Origin: an uncultured Tidjanibacter sp.
Lineage (GTDB): Bacteria > Bacteroidota > Bacteroidia > Bacteroidales > Rikenellaceae
Reading direction: 5' to 3'
Length of the DNA stretch: 12,805 bases
NCBI GenBank assembly: GCA_934663885.1
Contig: CAKUKW010000037.1
Location: forward strand, 1-12,805
A program made the translations under genes and the position numbers. This document shows, piece by piece, positions 1-6,483 of this stretch (positions are counted from its first letter, which is position 1; each line of letters begins with the position of its first letter). The notes below the pieces were generated by a model. It ran no database searches, was not told the DNA's origin, and was given only the letters and a program-made list of their open reading frames with translations.

Positions 1-670
1 GAATTACCTTATCTCCTTTTTGCACCTGATAAACATCCCTTTCCGTGATATTCACAACCGCTTTCAGTTGGGACGGATCAACGAAATCCGCCACCTGGCT
101 TCCGATACTTAACAAGGTGCCTTCTTCGAAATAATCGGTTTCCAGAATACCGTTTACAGGCGATACCAATGTGGTATTATTCAGTTGGTCTTGCAATTCG
201 GTTACAGCACGTTGTGCTTCACGGCAAGTAATGAGTATGGCTTCATATTCCCGTTGTGTTACCGCTCCCGCCTCTGCCAGTTTTTTGTAACGCTCTACAT
301 CGGTTTCGGCATTTGCCAGATTCATTTTCGCAAGACTAAGAGATTCTCTGATAACGCTATTTTCAACCTGCGCTATTACGGTTCCTTTATTTACATGGTC
401 GCCTGCTTTTTTGTACTTATTCAGTACAATGCCCTGTACTTTTGAATAAAGTACCACTTCGTTGGTTGCCTGTATGCGTCCATCCACATGAATATCACCG
501 GAAATTTCCTGCGATCCGACCTGTTCTACCCGCACAGGAACAGTGGGGTTCACCAATAAGGAGCGGGCGGCAACTTGATCTGTTTCTTCTTTGTTAGCCG
601 CCAGTTTCCACACGACCAACCCGATTACTGCGATAACAATCAGAATATTGATAATCTTTTTCGCTTTCAT
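1..670 (-). CDS. RND efflux periplasmic adaptor subunit (HlyD/AcrA-like), 3' end cut by window edge
   Basis: This is the membrane-fusion protein that bridges an inner-membrane RND pump and a TolC-type outer-membrane duct. The frame opens at ATG 670 and stays open for 223 codons to the window edge, so the C-terminal part is missing. Residues 1-23 form a lysine-flanked hydrophobic anchor (MKAKKIINILIVIAVIG...). The first barrel-sandwich (lipoyl) half lies around 70-105 and includes VQGIVLNKYKKAGDHVNKG. A charged, alanine-rich helical hairpin follows at about 108-160. The second lipoyl half, LVSPVNGILETDYFEEGTLL, comes next, and then the beta-barrel begins (QLKAVVNITERDVY). It starts 11 bp after the tolC-like stop, so the two are co-transcribed. 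No lipobox is visible, so an N-terminal membrane anchor is more likely than lipidation. The substrate cannot be read. The family call is secure; the truncation is only the window limit. Confidence 0.92.
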   Translation of the reverse strand, partial: MKAKKIINILIVIAVIGLVVWKLAANKEETDQVAARSLLVNPTVPVRVEQVGSQEISGDIHVDGRIQATNEVVLYSKVQGIVLNKYKKAGDHVNKGTVIAQVENSVIRESLSLAKMNLANAETDVERYKKLAEAGAVTQREYEAILITCREAQRAVTELQDQLNNTTLVSPVNGILETDYFEEGTLLSIGSQVADFVDPSQLKAVVNITERDVYQVQKGDKVI

Positions 671-681
671 ATTTTTATTTT

Positions 682-2046
682 TTATTGGTTTAACAATGTT
701 GTAAGTGTCCCTTCGGACTTTTTCAATTCGAGTATGCTCTTATGATAATTGGACAGTTCATACGTGTAAGCCGACTGCGCTTCCCTGTATGACTTTTCAA
801 TATCCAGCAGGTCGGTAATGCTGTATAAACCTTCCTGATAGAGCATAATCCCTTGTTTGTACGATTTTTCGGCAACCTCCATATTTTCCTGTTGGGCGTT
901 TGCCGACTGGAAAGCAACCTGAAGCTGCAAACGGGCGTTTAGTCCATCGCTTTCTATGGTTTGCTGTTGTTGTTTTATGTCTTCTTCTACCTGTCGCAAC
1001 CGGAATTGTGCCTGACGTATTTTGTGATGTTTTGCACCTCCGTCAAAAATCGGGATAGATAGTTTTGCCCCGAAATATGTGCCGTTAGACCAGAATGCGC
1101 TCTTGCTAATAGTGAATTTCTCATTTTCAAAATTATAGCTGGAAGAAGCAAACAAAGATAAAGTGGGAATATAAGCCTGTTTTAGTCGCCGGATTTCTAA
1201 CTTCCCGTTTTTTCTCTCATTATTCAGAATAAGTAGTTCGGTTATATTATGTGCATAGTTCTCTGGAATTGAGGATAAATATCCCTCCAGTGGAGATAAC
1301 TCCATATTACCTTTTGCAAGAAACCAATATTCCAATGGCATACCCATCAATACTTTCAGGTAGTTCATCTGTTGGCTCAGGGTTGCGGCGGTTTTCTGAA
1401 TATCGACTTTCATATTGCTGATATTCACTTTCATCCGGTTCAGGTCAATTTCTCGGGTAATGTTTTGAGCAACCTGCAATTCCATTTTAACATAAATGGA
1501 ATCCATTAAGCTAAGGGTTTCGATGTTGTTTCGTAAAAGGTTCTCCGAGTACAGAACATCATAGAATGTGTTGCTGATATTGTAAATAAGCTCTTCTTTA
1601 CTCATTCGCTCTTTCAACAATGCAAGTTCACGGGCGTTCCTGCTTATCTTTATTCCGGTAAACAATCCTGCATTGAAAACTACTTGCTCTAAGTCAATCC
1701 CGGCTACGGCGGAGTATTTCACTCCCATTTCTATTCCAATAAGTTCTCCCGGCATTCCGAAAAGATCACCCGGCATCATGGAAGTCGCCAGTTTTAGATT
1801 ATCGGTTACAGATACAGACCCGTTAAGTTGGGGTAATAGGGCGCTTTTAGCCTCCCTGTGTGCGGCTTCCGATTCCAGAGTGCCGAATTTGGCCTTATGC
1901 AACTCGTAACTGTTTTCCAAGCCATACTGTAAACACTCCTGTAAATCAAATGTTACGGGTTGCCTGTCCTGCGCCTTTCCTCCCAAGCAACAACCGCACA
2001 GCAGAAGTAAGGAGAGGAATAATGATTTTGTAATACTTTTATTCAT
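682..2046 (-). CDS. TolC-family outer-membrane efflux protein
   Basis: This 454-aa protein should trimerise into the outer-membrane barrel and periplasmic alpha-tunnel of a tripartite pump. Residues 1-26 are a basic then leucine-rich signal sequence ending GGKAQ|DRQP; C17-C20 could also be read as a weak lipobox, so lipidation is possible. The mature start, VTFDLQECLQYGLENSYELHKAK, is the usual TolC/OEP opening. Long heptad-like helices at about 150-235 and 350-445 (for example QVEEDIKQQQQTIESDGLNARLQLQ, shortened here to its flavour) flank beta-strand segments such as FWSNGTYFGAKLSIPIFDGG. That last stretch is the typical second OEP repeat with the conserved P-[IL]-[FY]-[DN]-G-G turn. Length and two-repeat layout fit the family. 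It is the first gene of the efflux operon and lies behind a TetR-type operator 20-37 bp upstream of its start. Drug, bile salt or metabolite export are all possible. Confidence 0.93.
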   Translation of the reverse strand: MNKSITKSLFLSLLLLCGCCLGGKAQDRQPVTFDLQECLQYGLENSYELHKAKFGTLESEAAHREAKSALLPQLNGSVSVTDNLKLATSMMPGDLFGMPGELIGIEMGVKYSAVAGIDLEQVVFNAGLFTGIKISRNARELALLKERMSKEELIYNISNTFYDVLYSENLLRNNIETLSLMDSIYVKMELQVAQNITREIDLNRMKVNISNMKVDIQKTAATLSQQMNYLKVLMGMPLEYWFLAKGNMELSPLEGYLSSIPENYAHNITELLILNNERKNGKLEIRRLKQAYIPTLSLFASSSYNFENEKFTISKSAFWSNGTYFGAKLSIPIFDGGAKHHKIRQAQFRLRQVEEDIKQQQQTIESDGLNARLQLQVAFQSANAQQENMEVAEKSYKQGIMLYQEGLYSITDLLDIEKSYREAQSAYTYELSNYHKSILELKKSEGTLTTLLNQ

Positions 2047-2065
2047 GTCAGATTTTTATTAAAAA

Positions 2066-2084
2066 ATACCTACCGATAGGTATG
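2066..2084. promoter_or_regulatory. TetR-type operator in front of the tolC-like gene (site 1)
   Basis: ATACCTACCGATAGGTAT at 2066-2083 is a near-perfect palindrome (arms ATACCTA/TAGGTAT). Its core, TACC-N4-GGTATG (2071-2084), recurs at 2157-2170 and at 3120-3133 in front of tetR. On the minus strand a degenerate -7 box, TACTTTAC (2087-2094), lies two bases upstream of the operator. That puts the operator over the transcription start, the same geometry as at tetR. I found no good -33 TTTG for it. Binding by the adjacent repressor is an inference from the shared motif. Confidence 0.7.
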
Positions 2085-2147
2085 TTGTAAAGTAAAAAAA
2101 TATTAATTGCCATAATATAAAATTTTTCATTTTAGGTTCACTTCCGG

Positions 2148-2170
2148 TACTTTACATACCAACGGGTATG
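2148..2170 (+). promoter_or_regulatory. Mirror-image -7 box plus TetR-type operator (site 2)
   Basis: On the plus strand TACTTTAC (2148-2155) is followed one base later by TACCAACGGGTATG (2157-2170). This is the reverse orientation of the module in front of the tolC-like gene (2071-2094). The two modules form an imperfect inverted repeat around an AT-rich stretch of about 53 bp: GGTATGTTGTAAAGTA at 2079-2094 against TACTTTACATACC at 2148-2160. A weak TTTC lies where a -33 element would be. It may be a divergent promoter or simply a second operator that allows looping. Confidence 0.45.
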
Positions 2171-2179
2171 TTGAGAGGC

Positions 2180-2213
2180 AAAAAATAATGCCTTGCTGCC
2201 AGGCACTTTTTAT
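2180..2213. terminator. Possible bidirectional terminator hairpin
   Basis: TGCCT (2189-2193), a 7-base loop, then AGGCA (2201-2205). An A-rich run (2180-2188) lies on one side and CTTTTTATT (2206-2214) on the other, so a T-tract follows the hairpin on either strand. Read on the minus strand it could end the tetR transcript. Read on the plus strand it would stop anything started at the mirrored promoter near 2160. The stem is only 5 bp, so this is tentative. Confidence 0.4.
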
Positions 2214-2513
2214 TCTGCAATTATTTCTGAATTTTGTTATCAATTCTATGGTGTGGTGGGCGAACAATACGCTACCGTCTATTTCCATGCAATTGATCTC
2301 ACAGCCATAGAATTTTTCGAGCAAATTAGCTGCTGCTTTTTCGGCACTTTATTCTTGTGCCAGGGGTTCATTTTTAATAATCTATCAAACAGGTTCCTCT
2401 TTCATCCTATAATTTATTTTTCACAATTCAACTTTTTTAAGAGCCCTCTACTTATAAAGACAACTGAAGTCGAAAAATATTTTATGAAAAAGGAGAAAAA
2501 GATGTTTTTACTT

Positions 2514-3113
2514 TTATTTTTTGTTTGTTTTCAGCAGACTGTATAGGTTATCCCAATCACGTTCCATTTCTTTGAGTAATTCTGTGTTATCTTCCTTGAC
2601 TATTGCTTGATCCATGACGATTCCGTCACTTATTTTTAGAAAAAGACTTGCCAGTTCTTCGTTCTTGATATTGGTTTTAATTTCCTTATTGCTTTTAGCT
2701 GTTTCTATTATTTCTGTCCATGCCCAGCGCTCTTTCTTGCGTTGAGCCGTATGTATTTCTAAAAAATCCGGAATTCGTTTAGCGGCATCCGACAGGAAAA
2801 TAAATATATTCATACCTCCGCCTTCTTCTATTTCGTCGAAATCATCCGGTTCAAGAAGCGTATTCAAATAATGCTTATAGAATTCCTTCAAAGACTGTTT
2901 TGGAAATTTATTATAATTAGCTATAATAGCATTGTTGTAGAAATATTTTACAACCTCTTCAAATAGTTCATCCTTACTACTATAGTAATGGTAGAACGCG
3001 CCTTTTGTCAGGCCGACTTCGTTTACGATGTCCCTAAGAGAAACTTCTTTATAAGAGTTCTTCAAAAACAGCTTTAATGCTGTTTCCAAAATTTGTTTTT
3101 TAGAATCCGTCAT
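2514..3113 (-). CDS. TetR/AcrR-family transcriptional repressor
   Basis: This 199-aa regulator probably represses the efflux operon and itself. The frame is open as far as 3281, but I place the start at ATG 3113. The protein from there begins MTDSKKQILETALKLFLKNS, the standard TetR N-terminus. A consensus promoter and an operator lie immediately upstream, and the extra 56 codons have no TetR features. The helix-turn-helix is at about 24-45 (VSLRDIVNEVGLTKGAFYHY), followed by the usual F-Y-x-Y-x-x-S-K-x-E/D-L signature (YHYYSSKDELFEEVV). Residues 60-199 are the helical ligand-binding and dimer domain, with an acidic loop (DDFDEIEEGGG). Family and length are typical; the inducer cannot be read. 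It lies upstream of the tolC/adaptor genes on the same strand, separated from them by about 470 bp with two further operator copies. Confidence 0.93.
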   Translation of the reverse strand: MTDSKKQILETALKLFLKNSYKEVSLRDIVNEVGLTKGAFYHYYSSKDELFEEVVKYFYNNAIIANYNKFPKQSLKEFYKHYLNTLLEPDDFDEIEEGGGMNIFIFLSDAAKRIPDFLEIHTAQRKKERWAWTEIIETAKSNKEIKTNIKNEELASLFLKISDGIVMDQAIVKEDNTELLKEMERDWDNLYSLLKTNKK

Positions 3114-3119
3114 AATACC

Positions 3120-3133
3120 TACCGTTTGGTATG
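3120..3133. promoter_or_regulatory. TetR-type operator at the tetR start (site 3, autoregulation)
   Basis: TACCGTTTGGTATG lies directly between the -7 box (3134-3141) and the start codon (3113), covering the expected transcription start. It shares TACC-N4-GGTATG with the two copies near 2071 and 2157. Its position supports negative autoregulation and the choice of 3113 as the translation start. Confidence 0.7.
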
Positions 3134-3164
3134 CAAAGATATTAATAAGTTTTGATATGTCAAA
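3134..3164 (-). promoter_or_regulatory. Bacteroidota-type promoter of tetR
   Basis: Read on the minus strand, TTTG (3161-3164), a 19-bp spacer, then TATCTTTG (3134-3141). This matches the -33 TTTG / -7 TAnnTTTG consensus exactly. Transcription should start near 3127, leaving a leader of only about 14 nt before ATG 3113. Confidence 0.75.
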
Positions 3165-3355
3165 ATTACCAACGGCCGTATCTTTCGAATTATGTTGTAA
3201 GGTTCTCTCTCCCTCTTCCCTGGATTCCCGCCGCAATTTTAACGAGTTTATCATTTTTGAGGTGTTTATCCGGTAAATCACTTATATGGGTTTTTATCTA
3301 TTGAGGAGGATATCGGAAGAAAGGGCTTAGTTTGTCCGTCTGCTCGTATTTTATT

Positions 3356-4174
3356 TCATTTTTCTGCTACGACAAAAATCTCGCTGTTAGACGTAAAATC
3401 GTTACTGTCTAAAATATTTCTGTATACGGATACTTCTCGGAAACCTATATTTCTCAAAATCAACGTTATTTCACCTTCCGAATAATACCTGTCCCAGACA
3501 ATGAAATGCTTTGTCCCGGATTGTGTTAACAGGTTATATTGGCAGGCAAATGCATTGGCCTCGGGATAGTGAAACGTTTGGTTCAATAGCAAATACTCTT
3601 CTTTGTCCCAAAATCCTCCCGTCGGGGCATAATCCCAGCTTTTGCATTCCTTTTTATCTTTTACCGACTCTTCCGTAAATACATCGAATATAAAGAGTCC
3701 GCCCGGGTTCAAAGATTGACAGATATTATTCAGCAGCTTATCGCGGTCGTTATCGGAATGAGTACCAAAGTCGCAGTAAATCAGTATCACGGTATCGTAC
3801 TTTCCGTAAGGATACTCATTAATATAATCCCCGAAAATATAGTGTATATCTTTTCTTTCAGCAGAGGCATAGGCTATTGAAGTTTTGTTGAAATCAACTC
3901 CTGTTACTTCGTATCCTTTGTCTTTGAATAAAGTCGTATATAAGCCGGGGCCGCACCCCAAATCGAGCAGGCTGCTTTTGGGCTTTGACTGACTGAGCAC
4001 AAAGTCCGTAATTTTCGATATGGATTCCTGTTTGCGGCTGGCTCCGTCAGACATTGGATTCAAATGCTCTTTTAGCATCTGTCGCCGGATATAGGGGTCA
4101 GTCCATATACTGCTGTTCGTTTTTTCGAATAATGCGGGCTTCCTATCTTGTATTTTCATTATTTTGCTCAACAT
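3356..4174 (-). CDS. Class I SAM-dependent methyltransferase (Methyltransf_25-like)
   Basis: This 272-aa Rossmann-fold methyltransferase has an unknown acceptor. Motif I is LLDLGCGPG at 69-77, the SAM-binding acidic residue is D94 in TGVDFNKTS, and a GDY near 115 and DTVILIYCDFG at 127-137 follow as motifs II-III. The N-terminal stretch SSIWTDPYIRRQMLKEHLNP followed by DGASRK is typical of a small-molecule-type subfamily often seen in Firmicutes. Two starts are possible, ATG 4174 and ATG 4159 (MKIQDRKPALFEKT); the shorter form loses nothing recognisable. It is separated from the upstream GTPase by 110 bp and from tetR downstream by a gap with no terminator I can see. Base composition is more AT-rich than in the other methyltransferase at 5337-6116, and the sequences are not close, so the two are not a recent duplication. 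Confidence 0.85.
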   Translation of the reverse strand: MLSKIMKIQDRKPALFEKTNSSIWTDPYIRRQMLKEHLNPMSDGASRKQESISKITDFVLSQSKPKSSLLDLGCGPGLYTTLFKDKGYEVTGVDFNKTSIAYASAERKDIHYIFGDYINEYPYGKYDTVILIYCDFGTHSDNDRDKLLNNICQSLNPGGLFIFDVFTEESVKDKKECKSWDYAPTGGFWDKEEYLLLNQTFHYPEANAFACQYNLLTQSGTKHFIVWDRYYSEGEITLILRNIGFREVSVYRNILDSNDFTSNSEIFVVAEK

Positions 4175-4285
4175 TTATTTTGCTGCAAATTTGCGTCCCG
4201 GACCGTTTGGTGCCGGGTCCGTATTATTAACGACAACGATACGGATATTCCCATCCGGAAATACCCGCACCGTTCATCTATGAAC
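4175..4285. repeat. Intergenic stretch with three small inverted repeats
   Basis: Between the GTPase stop and the methyltransferase start there are three perfect inverted repeats. They are GTTCAT-CT-ATGAAC (4272-4285, overlapping the GTPase stop), CGGAT-N6-ATCCG (4242-4257) and CGGACC-N11-GGTCCG (4199-4221). None is followed by a T-tract on the minus strand, so none is a clear intrinsic terminator. A near-consensus -7 box, CAAATTTG (4186-4193, minus strand), lies about 12 bp before ATG 4174 but has no -33 partner. Confidence 0.35.
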
Positions 4286-5340
4286 TAGAAGTTTCCTTTA
4301 CGCTTCTTTACTTCGTTCACGAGTTTCGAAAAGGTTCTATCCTTTTTTCGCTTTTCATGCTCGGAAGTGGAGAAATGCAACGTTTCCCGCCGGAGTTTCA
4401 TGTAGCTGTGATAAACTTTACGATCCAGTATGCCGCTGTCCACAGCTTCCAGGACGGCGCAGCCGGGTTCACCCGTATGTCCGCAATCTTTGAAGCGGCA
4501 CGCTTTCGCATAGTCCGAAATATCCAGCATCTGGGCCAGAGAATCCGTATCGTGCATGGCCAGGCCGAATTCCCTGACGCCGGGGGTGTCTATCAGAATA
4601 CCCGAACCGTCCATCGGCACCATCTCCCTGCGTGTCGAAGTGTGCCGTCCTTTCCCTGTGGACAAGCTTATCCCTGATGTAAGTAGCAGCGGTTTTTCGC
4701 AAAGGGCGTTGACCAGGGAGCTTTTTCCCACACCCGAAGACCCTACGAATACTACCGTTTGGCCTTCGTATATAGAATCGCGTAGCCGGAGAATAGTTTC
4801 AGGTTCATTGATACTGGTGAAAAATACCGGAACCCGGCCGGCGAGGTGTTGAAGCTGCCCTTCGATTTGCTGCCTGTCGAAATCCAGATCGGCTTTGTTG
4901 AGTACCAGCACAGGTTCGATTTCTTCCTCCAGTATCTGGGCCATGAAACGCTCGGCCCTCCTGACATTGAAATTATCGTCGAGGCTTTGAACTATGAACG
5001 CCTTATCGACATAGGAAGCGATAGCCTGCCTGCCGGCCTCCGTTCCGATTTTGCGGCGGTACAATGCTTTCCTGCGGTGCAACATGTCGACGATGAGCCC
5101 CTTGTTCCCGTCCAGCGGGTGGAAAATTACCCAATCGCCCGTGCAGGGCAGTTCAAAGTCGGCTCTTCCATACATCATGTGTCCCGTAAGTTCGCACTGC
5201 AACGGACCGTTTTCCGAAACGACCTCGTAGCATGTCCTGTGCACTACCGATACCCTGCCGTGGGGTAGGGCGTTATGGGGCGATTCCCGCTTCAGATGCC
5301 TTAACTCATCGTTCCATCCGTAACCGGTCAAACTGCTCAT
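4285..5340 (-). CDS. rsgA: RsgA-family ribosome small-subunit-dependent GTPase
   Basis: This is a circularly permuted GTPase that acts in late maturation of the 30S subunit, with GTP hydrolysis driven by the ribosome. The 351 residues show an N-terminal OB fold (about 25-95, with GDWVIF), then the permuted G motifs: G4 NKAD (148-151), G1 GSSGVGKSS (200-208), the switch segment GRHTSTRRE (231-239) and G3 DTPGVREF (251-258). A zinc knuckle follows with C281, C286, H288 and C294, and the tail is very basic (KRKKDR...VKKRKGNF). The N-terminus ([11 protein letters not shown]) and total length resemble the longer RsgA paralog type better than the housekeeping form of about 300 residues, so a second rsgA elsewhere in the genome would not surprise me. 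Its ATG overlaps the upstream methyltransferase stop (ATGA, 5337-5340), which indicates translational coupling. Confidence 0.93.
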   Translation of the reverse strand: MSSLTGYGWNDELRHLKRESPHNALPHGRVSVVHRTCYEVVSENGPLQCELTGHMMYGRADFELPCTGDWVIFHPLDGNKGLIVDMLHRRKALYRRKIGTEAGRQAIASYVDKAFIVQSLDDNFNVRRAERFMAQILEEEIEPVLVLNKADLDFDRQQIEGQLQHLAGRVPVFFTSINEPETILRLRDSIYEGQTVVFVGSSGVGKSSLVNALCEKPLLLTSGISLSTGKGRHTSTRREMVPMDGSGILIDTPGVREFGLAMHDTDSLAQMLDISDYAKACRFKDCGHTGEPGCAVLEAVDSGILDRKVYHSYMKLRRETLHFSTSEHEKRKKDRTFSKLVNEVKKRKGNF

Positions 5341-6116
5341 ACCCCTGCCTTTTTAGCGATGAAAAATACATAGCCGTAGAAGTCCTTATACTTACGGTAT
5401 AATACTTCTTCATGGCGTTGAAGTTCCGCGAATTCTTCGGCGGCTTTGTTCCCCGCGTATTTCCGGAGGAACATCTCACCGGCCGCAACCTTTTGTGCGA
5501 AGTAATGCTCCGTCCAGCAGCATTCGGGCAGTATAAACGTTGCTACGGGAAGATAGCCCGCTTTGTACACCTTGGCTACCTGGTTTGGCAGGGTGTCTAT
5601 TTCGGGATAGGAGTCCATCCAGAAATCGTGGATCTCCGCCGGGCGTTCGTCCGTAAACCACGAAGCCTCCGTGACTGCAATGTAACCCCCTGTTTTCAGG
5701 TACCTTCGCCACTCTGTAAGTCCCCGCTCGAAACCAATGTTGTAAATAGCCCCTTCCGACCAGATAAGGTCGAGTTCCCCTTCACGGAACGGAAGGTTGT
5801 CCATTGAACCTACAACGCCCTTCACCCTGCCCTGCAAGCCTGATTGTCCGGCATTGCGGTTGAAGAGCTCGATAAAACCTGGGAACAGGTCGAGCCCGGT
5901 AATGTTGCCGGGCGTGTTCCCTGCAAGCACCATTGTTTGCCCGCCCGTACCGCAACCGATATCGGCTATTTTCGATCCGGCTGTCAGGCCTTCTATAAAA
6001 CCCAATGCCTTTAAGGTCGCTTCGGGACTTCCGGGCCCCTGCCGTTCCATATTTGAGAAAAAGTCGCAGATTAATTTAAATTCGAAGTCGTATATTGTTT
6101 TATTTTCGTCACTCAT
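5337..6116 (-). CDS. Class I SAM-dependent methyltransferase (Bacteroides BVU_3255-like)
   Basis: This 259-aa methyltransferase closely resembles, from memory, a Bacteroides family with solved structures but no assigned substrate. That family shares an N-terminal [12 protein letters not shown] segment before the SAM domain. Motif I is [10 protein letters not shown] (51-60) and the acidic ribose-binding residue is D76 in [30 protein letters not shown] (103-122) covers motifs II and III. Residues 140-259 form a lid rich in aromatics ([20 protein letters not shown]). The start at ATG 6116 gives the conserved [12 protein letters not shown] opening. It is the first gene of a two-gene operon with rsgA and is preceded by a long, structured leader. 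The pairing with a ribosome-assembly GTPase suggests, but does not show, a link to translation. Confidence 0.9.
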   Translation of the reverse strand: MSDENKTIYDFEFKLICDFFSNMERQGPGSPEATLKALGFIEGLTAGSKIADIGCGTGGQTMVLAGNTPGNITGLDLFPGFIELFNRNAGQSGLQGRVKGVVGSMDNLPFREGELDLIWSEGAIYNIGFERGLTEWRRYLKTGGYIAVTEASWFTDERPAEIHDFWMDSYPEIDTLPNQVAKVYKAGYLPVATFILPECCWTEHYFAQKVAAGEMFLRKYAGNKAAEEFAELQRHEEVLYRKYKDFYGYVFFIAKKAGV

Positions 6117-6307
6117 TGTCTTGATTGGTAATAGCTTACATACTGAAACACGGACGTGTTTCCGCCATTGTATGCCGGTTTAAAATTGAATATAAAAAAT
6201 AGATATTAAGCCCGGAAAGAATTATCCGGGTATAGCTGGAAAGACAATCCGTACGAAAAGCACAGATTGTTTACAATACCGAATCCGATTTAAAGAATGT
6301 TTTTAAC
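6117..6307 (-). ncRNA. Structured 5' leader of the methyltransferase-rsgA operon
   Basis: The predicted start point lies about 190 nt before ATG 6116. As minus-strand RNA this leader contains three consecutive stem-loops. Hairpin A (6244-6270) pairs ACAAUCUGUGC with GUACGGAUUGU around a UUUUC loop: 11 pairs, two of them G-U, and those two would be mismatches if the other strand were read. Hairpin B (6211-6230) pairs CCCGGA with UCCGGG around 8 nt. Hairpin C (6145-6162) is GAAACACG-UC-CGUGUUUC, ending about 29 nt before the start codon. I do not recognise it as a known riboswitch, and no intrinsic terminator follows the hairpins directly; a U-run appears only about 12 nt after hairpin B. Confidence 0.45.
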
Positions 6308-6313
6308 ATACCG

Positions 6314-6344
6314 CAAAGATATGTAATATTTTGTTTTACGGAAA
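6314..6344 (-). promoter_or_regulatory. Promoter of the methyltransferase-rsgA operon
   Basis: On the minus strand TTTC (6341-6344), a 19-bp spacer, then TATCTTTG (6314-6321). The -7 box is a full match to the Bacteroidota consensus and the -33 box has one mismatch. The start point should be near 6307. The next gene begins at 6116, so the transcript carries a long leader. Confidence 0.6.
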
Positions 6345-6370
6345 ACGGGGGAGTAAATAAATTATTGTGC

Positions 6371-6400
6371 CGGCCGGCGGATCGATGGCTGGCCGTTTTA
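6371..6400 (+). terminator. GC-rich hairpin with T-tract, plus-strand orientation
   Basis: CGGCCGGC (6371-6378), a 9-base loop, then GCTGGCCG (6388-6395) and TTTTATT. All eight positions pair on the plus-strand RNA with one G-U; on the minus strand that pair becomes A-C and no T-tract follows. No plus-strand gene ends here, so it may insulate against antisense transcription. Confidence 0.35.
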
Positions 6401-6430
6401 TTCCGGCTCGATATAAAGTATGGAGCATCG

Positions 6431-6464
6431 AATAAAAAACCGCCCTGTGAAGGCGGTATTTTTT
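6431..6464. terminator. Intrinsic terminator after the histone H1-like gene
   Basis: ACCGCC (6439-6444), a 7-base loop, then GGCGGT (6452-6457). An A-run precedes it (6434-6438) and a T-run follows (6459-6464), so it ends transcripts from either side. It lies 20-50 bp beyond the stop codon of the 59-aa gene at 6484, as expected for its terminator. Confidence 0.8.
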
Positions 6465-6483
6465 AATTCCGAAAACAGGCTGA

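Larger units (their letters stand above)
2127..2401 (-). pseudogene. Possible frameshifted remnant of a hexapeptide (serine-acetyltransferase-like) acyltransferase
   Basis: Two minus-strand frames join into one plausible protein. From about 2401 the first frame reads NLFDRLLKMNPWHKNKVPKK. Near 2310-2345 it must shift by one base to continue as LLEKFYGCEINCMEIDGSVL, followed by a stretch (F-A-H-H, then L-I-T, then N-N-C-R-I) ending in a stop at 2127. The second part has the spacing of the left-handed beta-helix start of serine-O-acetyltransferase-like proteins (G-x-E-I, I-x-G-x-x-x-x-A-H, I-x-x-N-C-x-I), but the hexapeptide repeats then break down. No start codon or ribosome site precedes the first frame. 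The stretch lies between tetR and the efflux operon and holds operator site 2 in its tail. It could be chance; the resemblance is from memory of the family, not from a search. Confidence 0.27.

Noticed and set aside
185..445. Plus-strand open frame of 86 codons opposite the efflux adaptor
   Set aside because: The minus strand carries a clear HlyD/AcrA-type sequence across the whole interval.
2193..2546. Plus-strand open frame of 117 codons between the tolC-like gene and tetR
   Set aside because: It is a Phe/Cys-rich translation of AT-rich DNA, overlaps the end of tetR, starts inside a hairpin and has no plausible ribosome site.
3114..3281. Extension of the TetR frame by 56 codons upstream
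   Set aside because: This stretch contains the consensus promoter and operator. TetR proteins begin at the segment starting at 3113, and the extension has no matching features.
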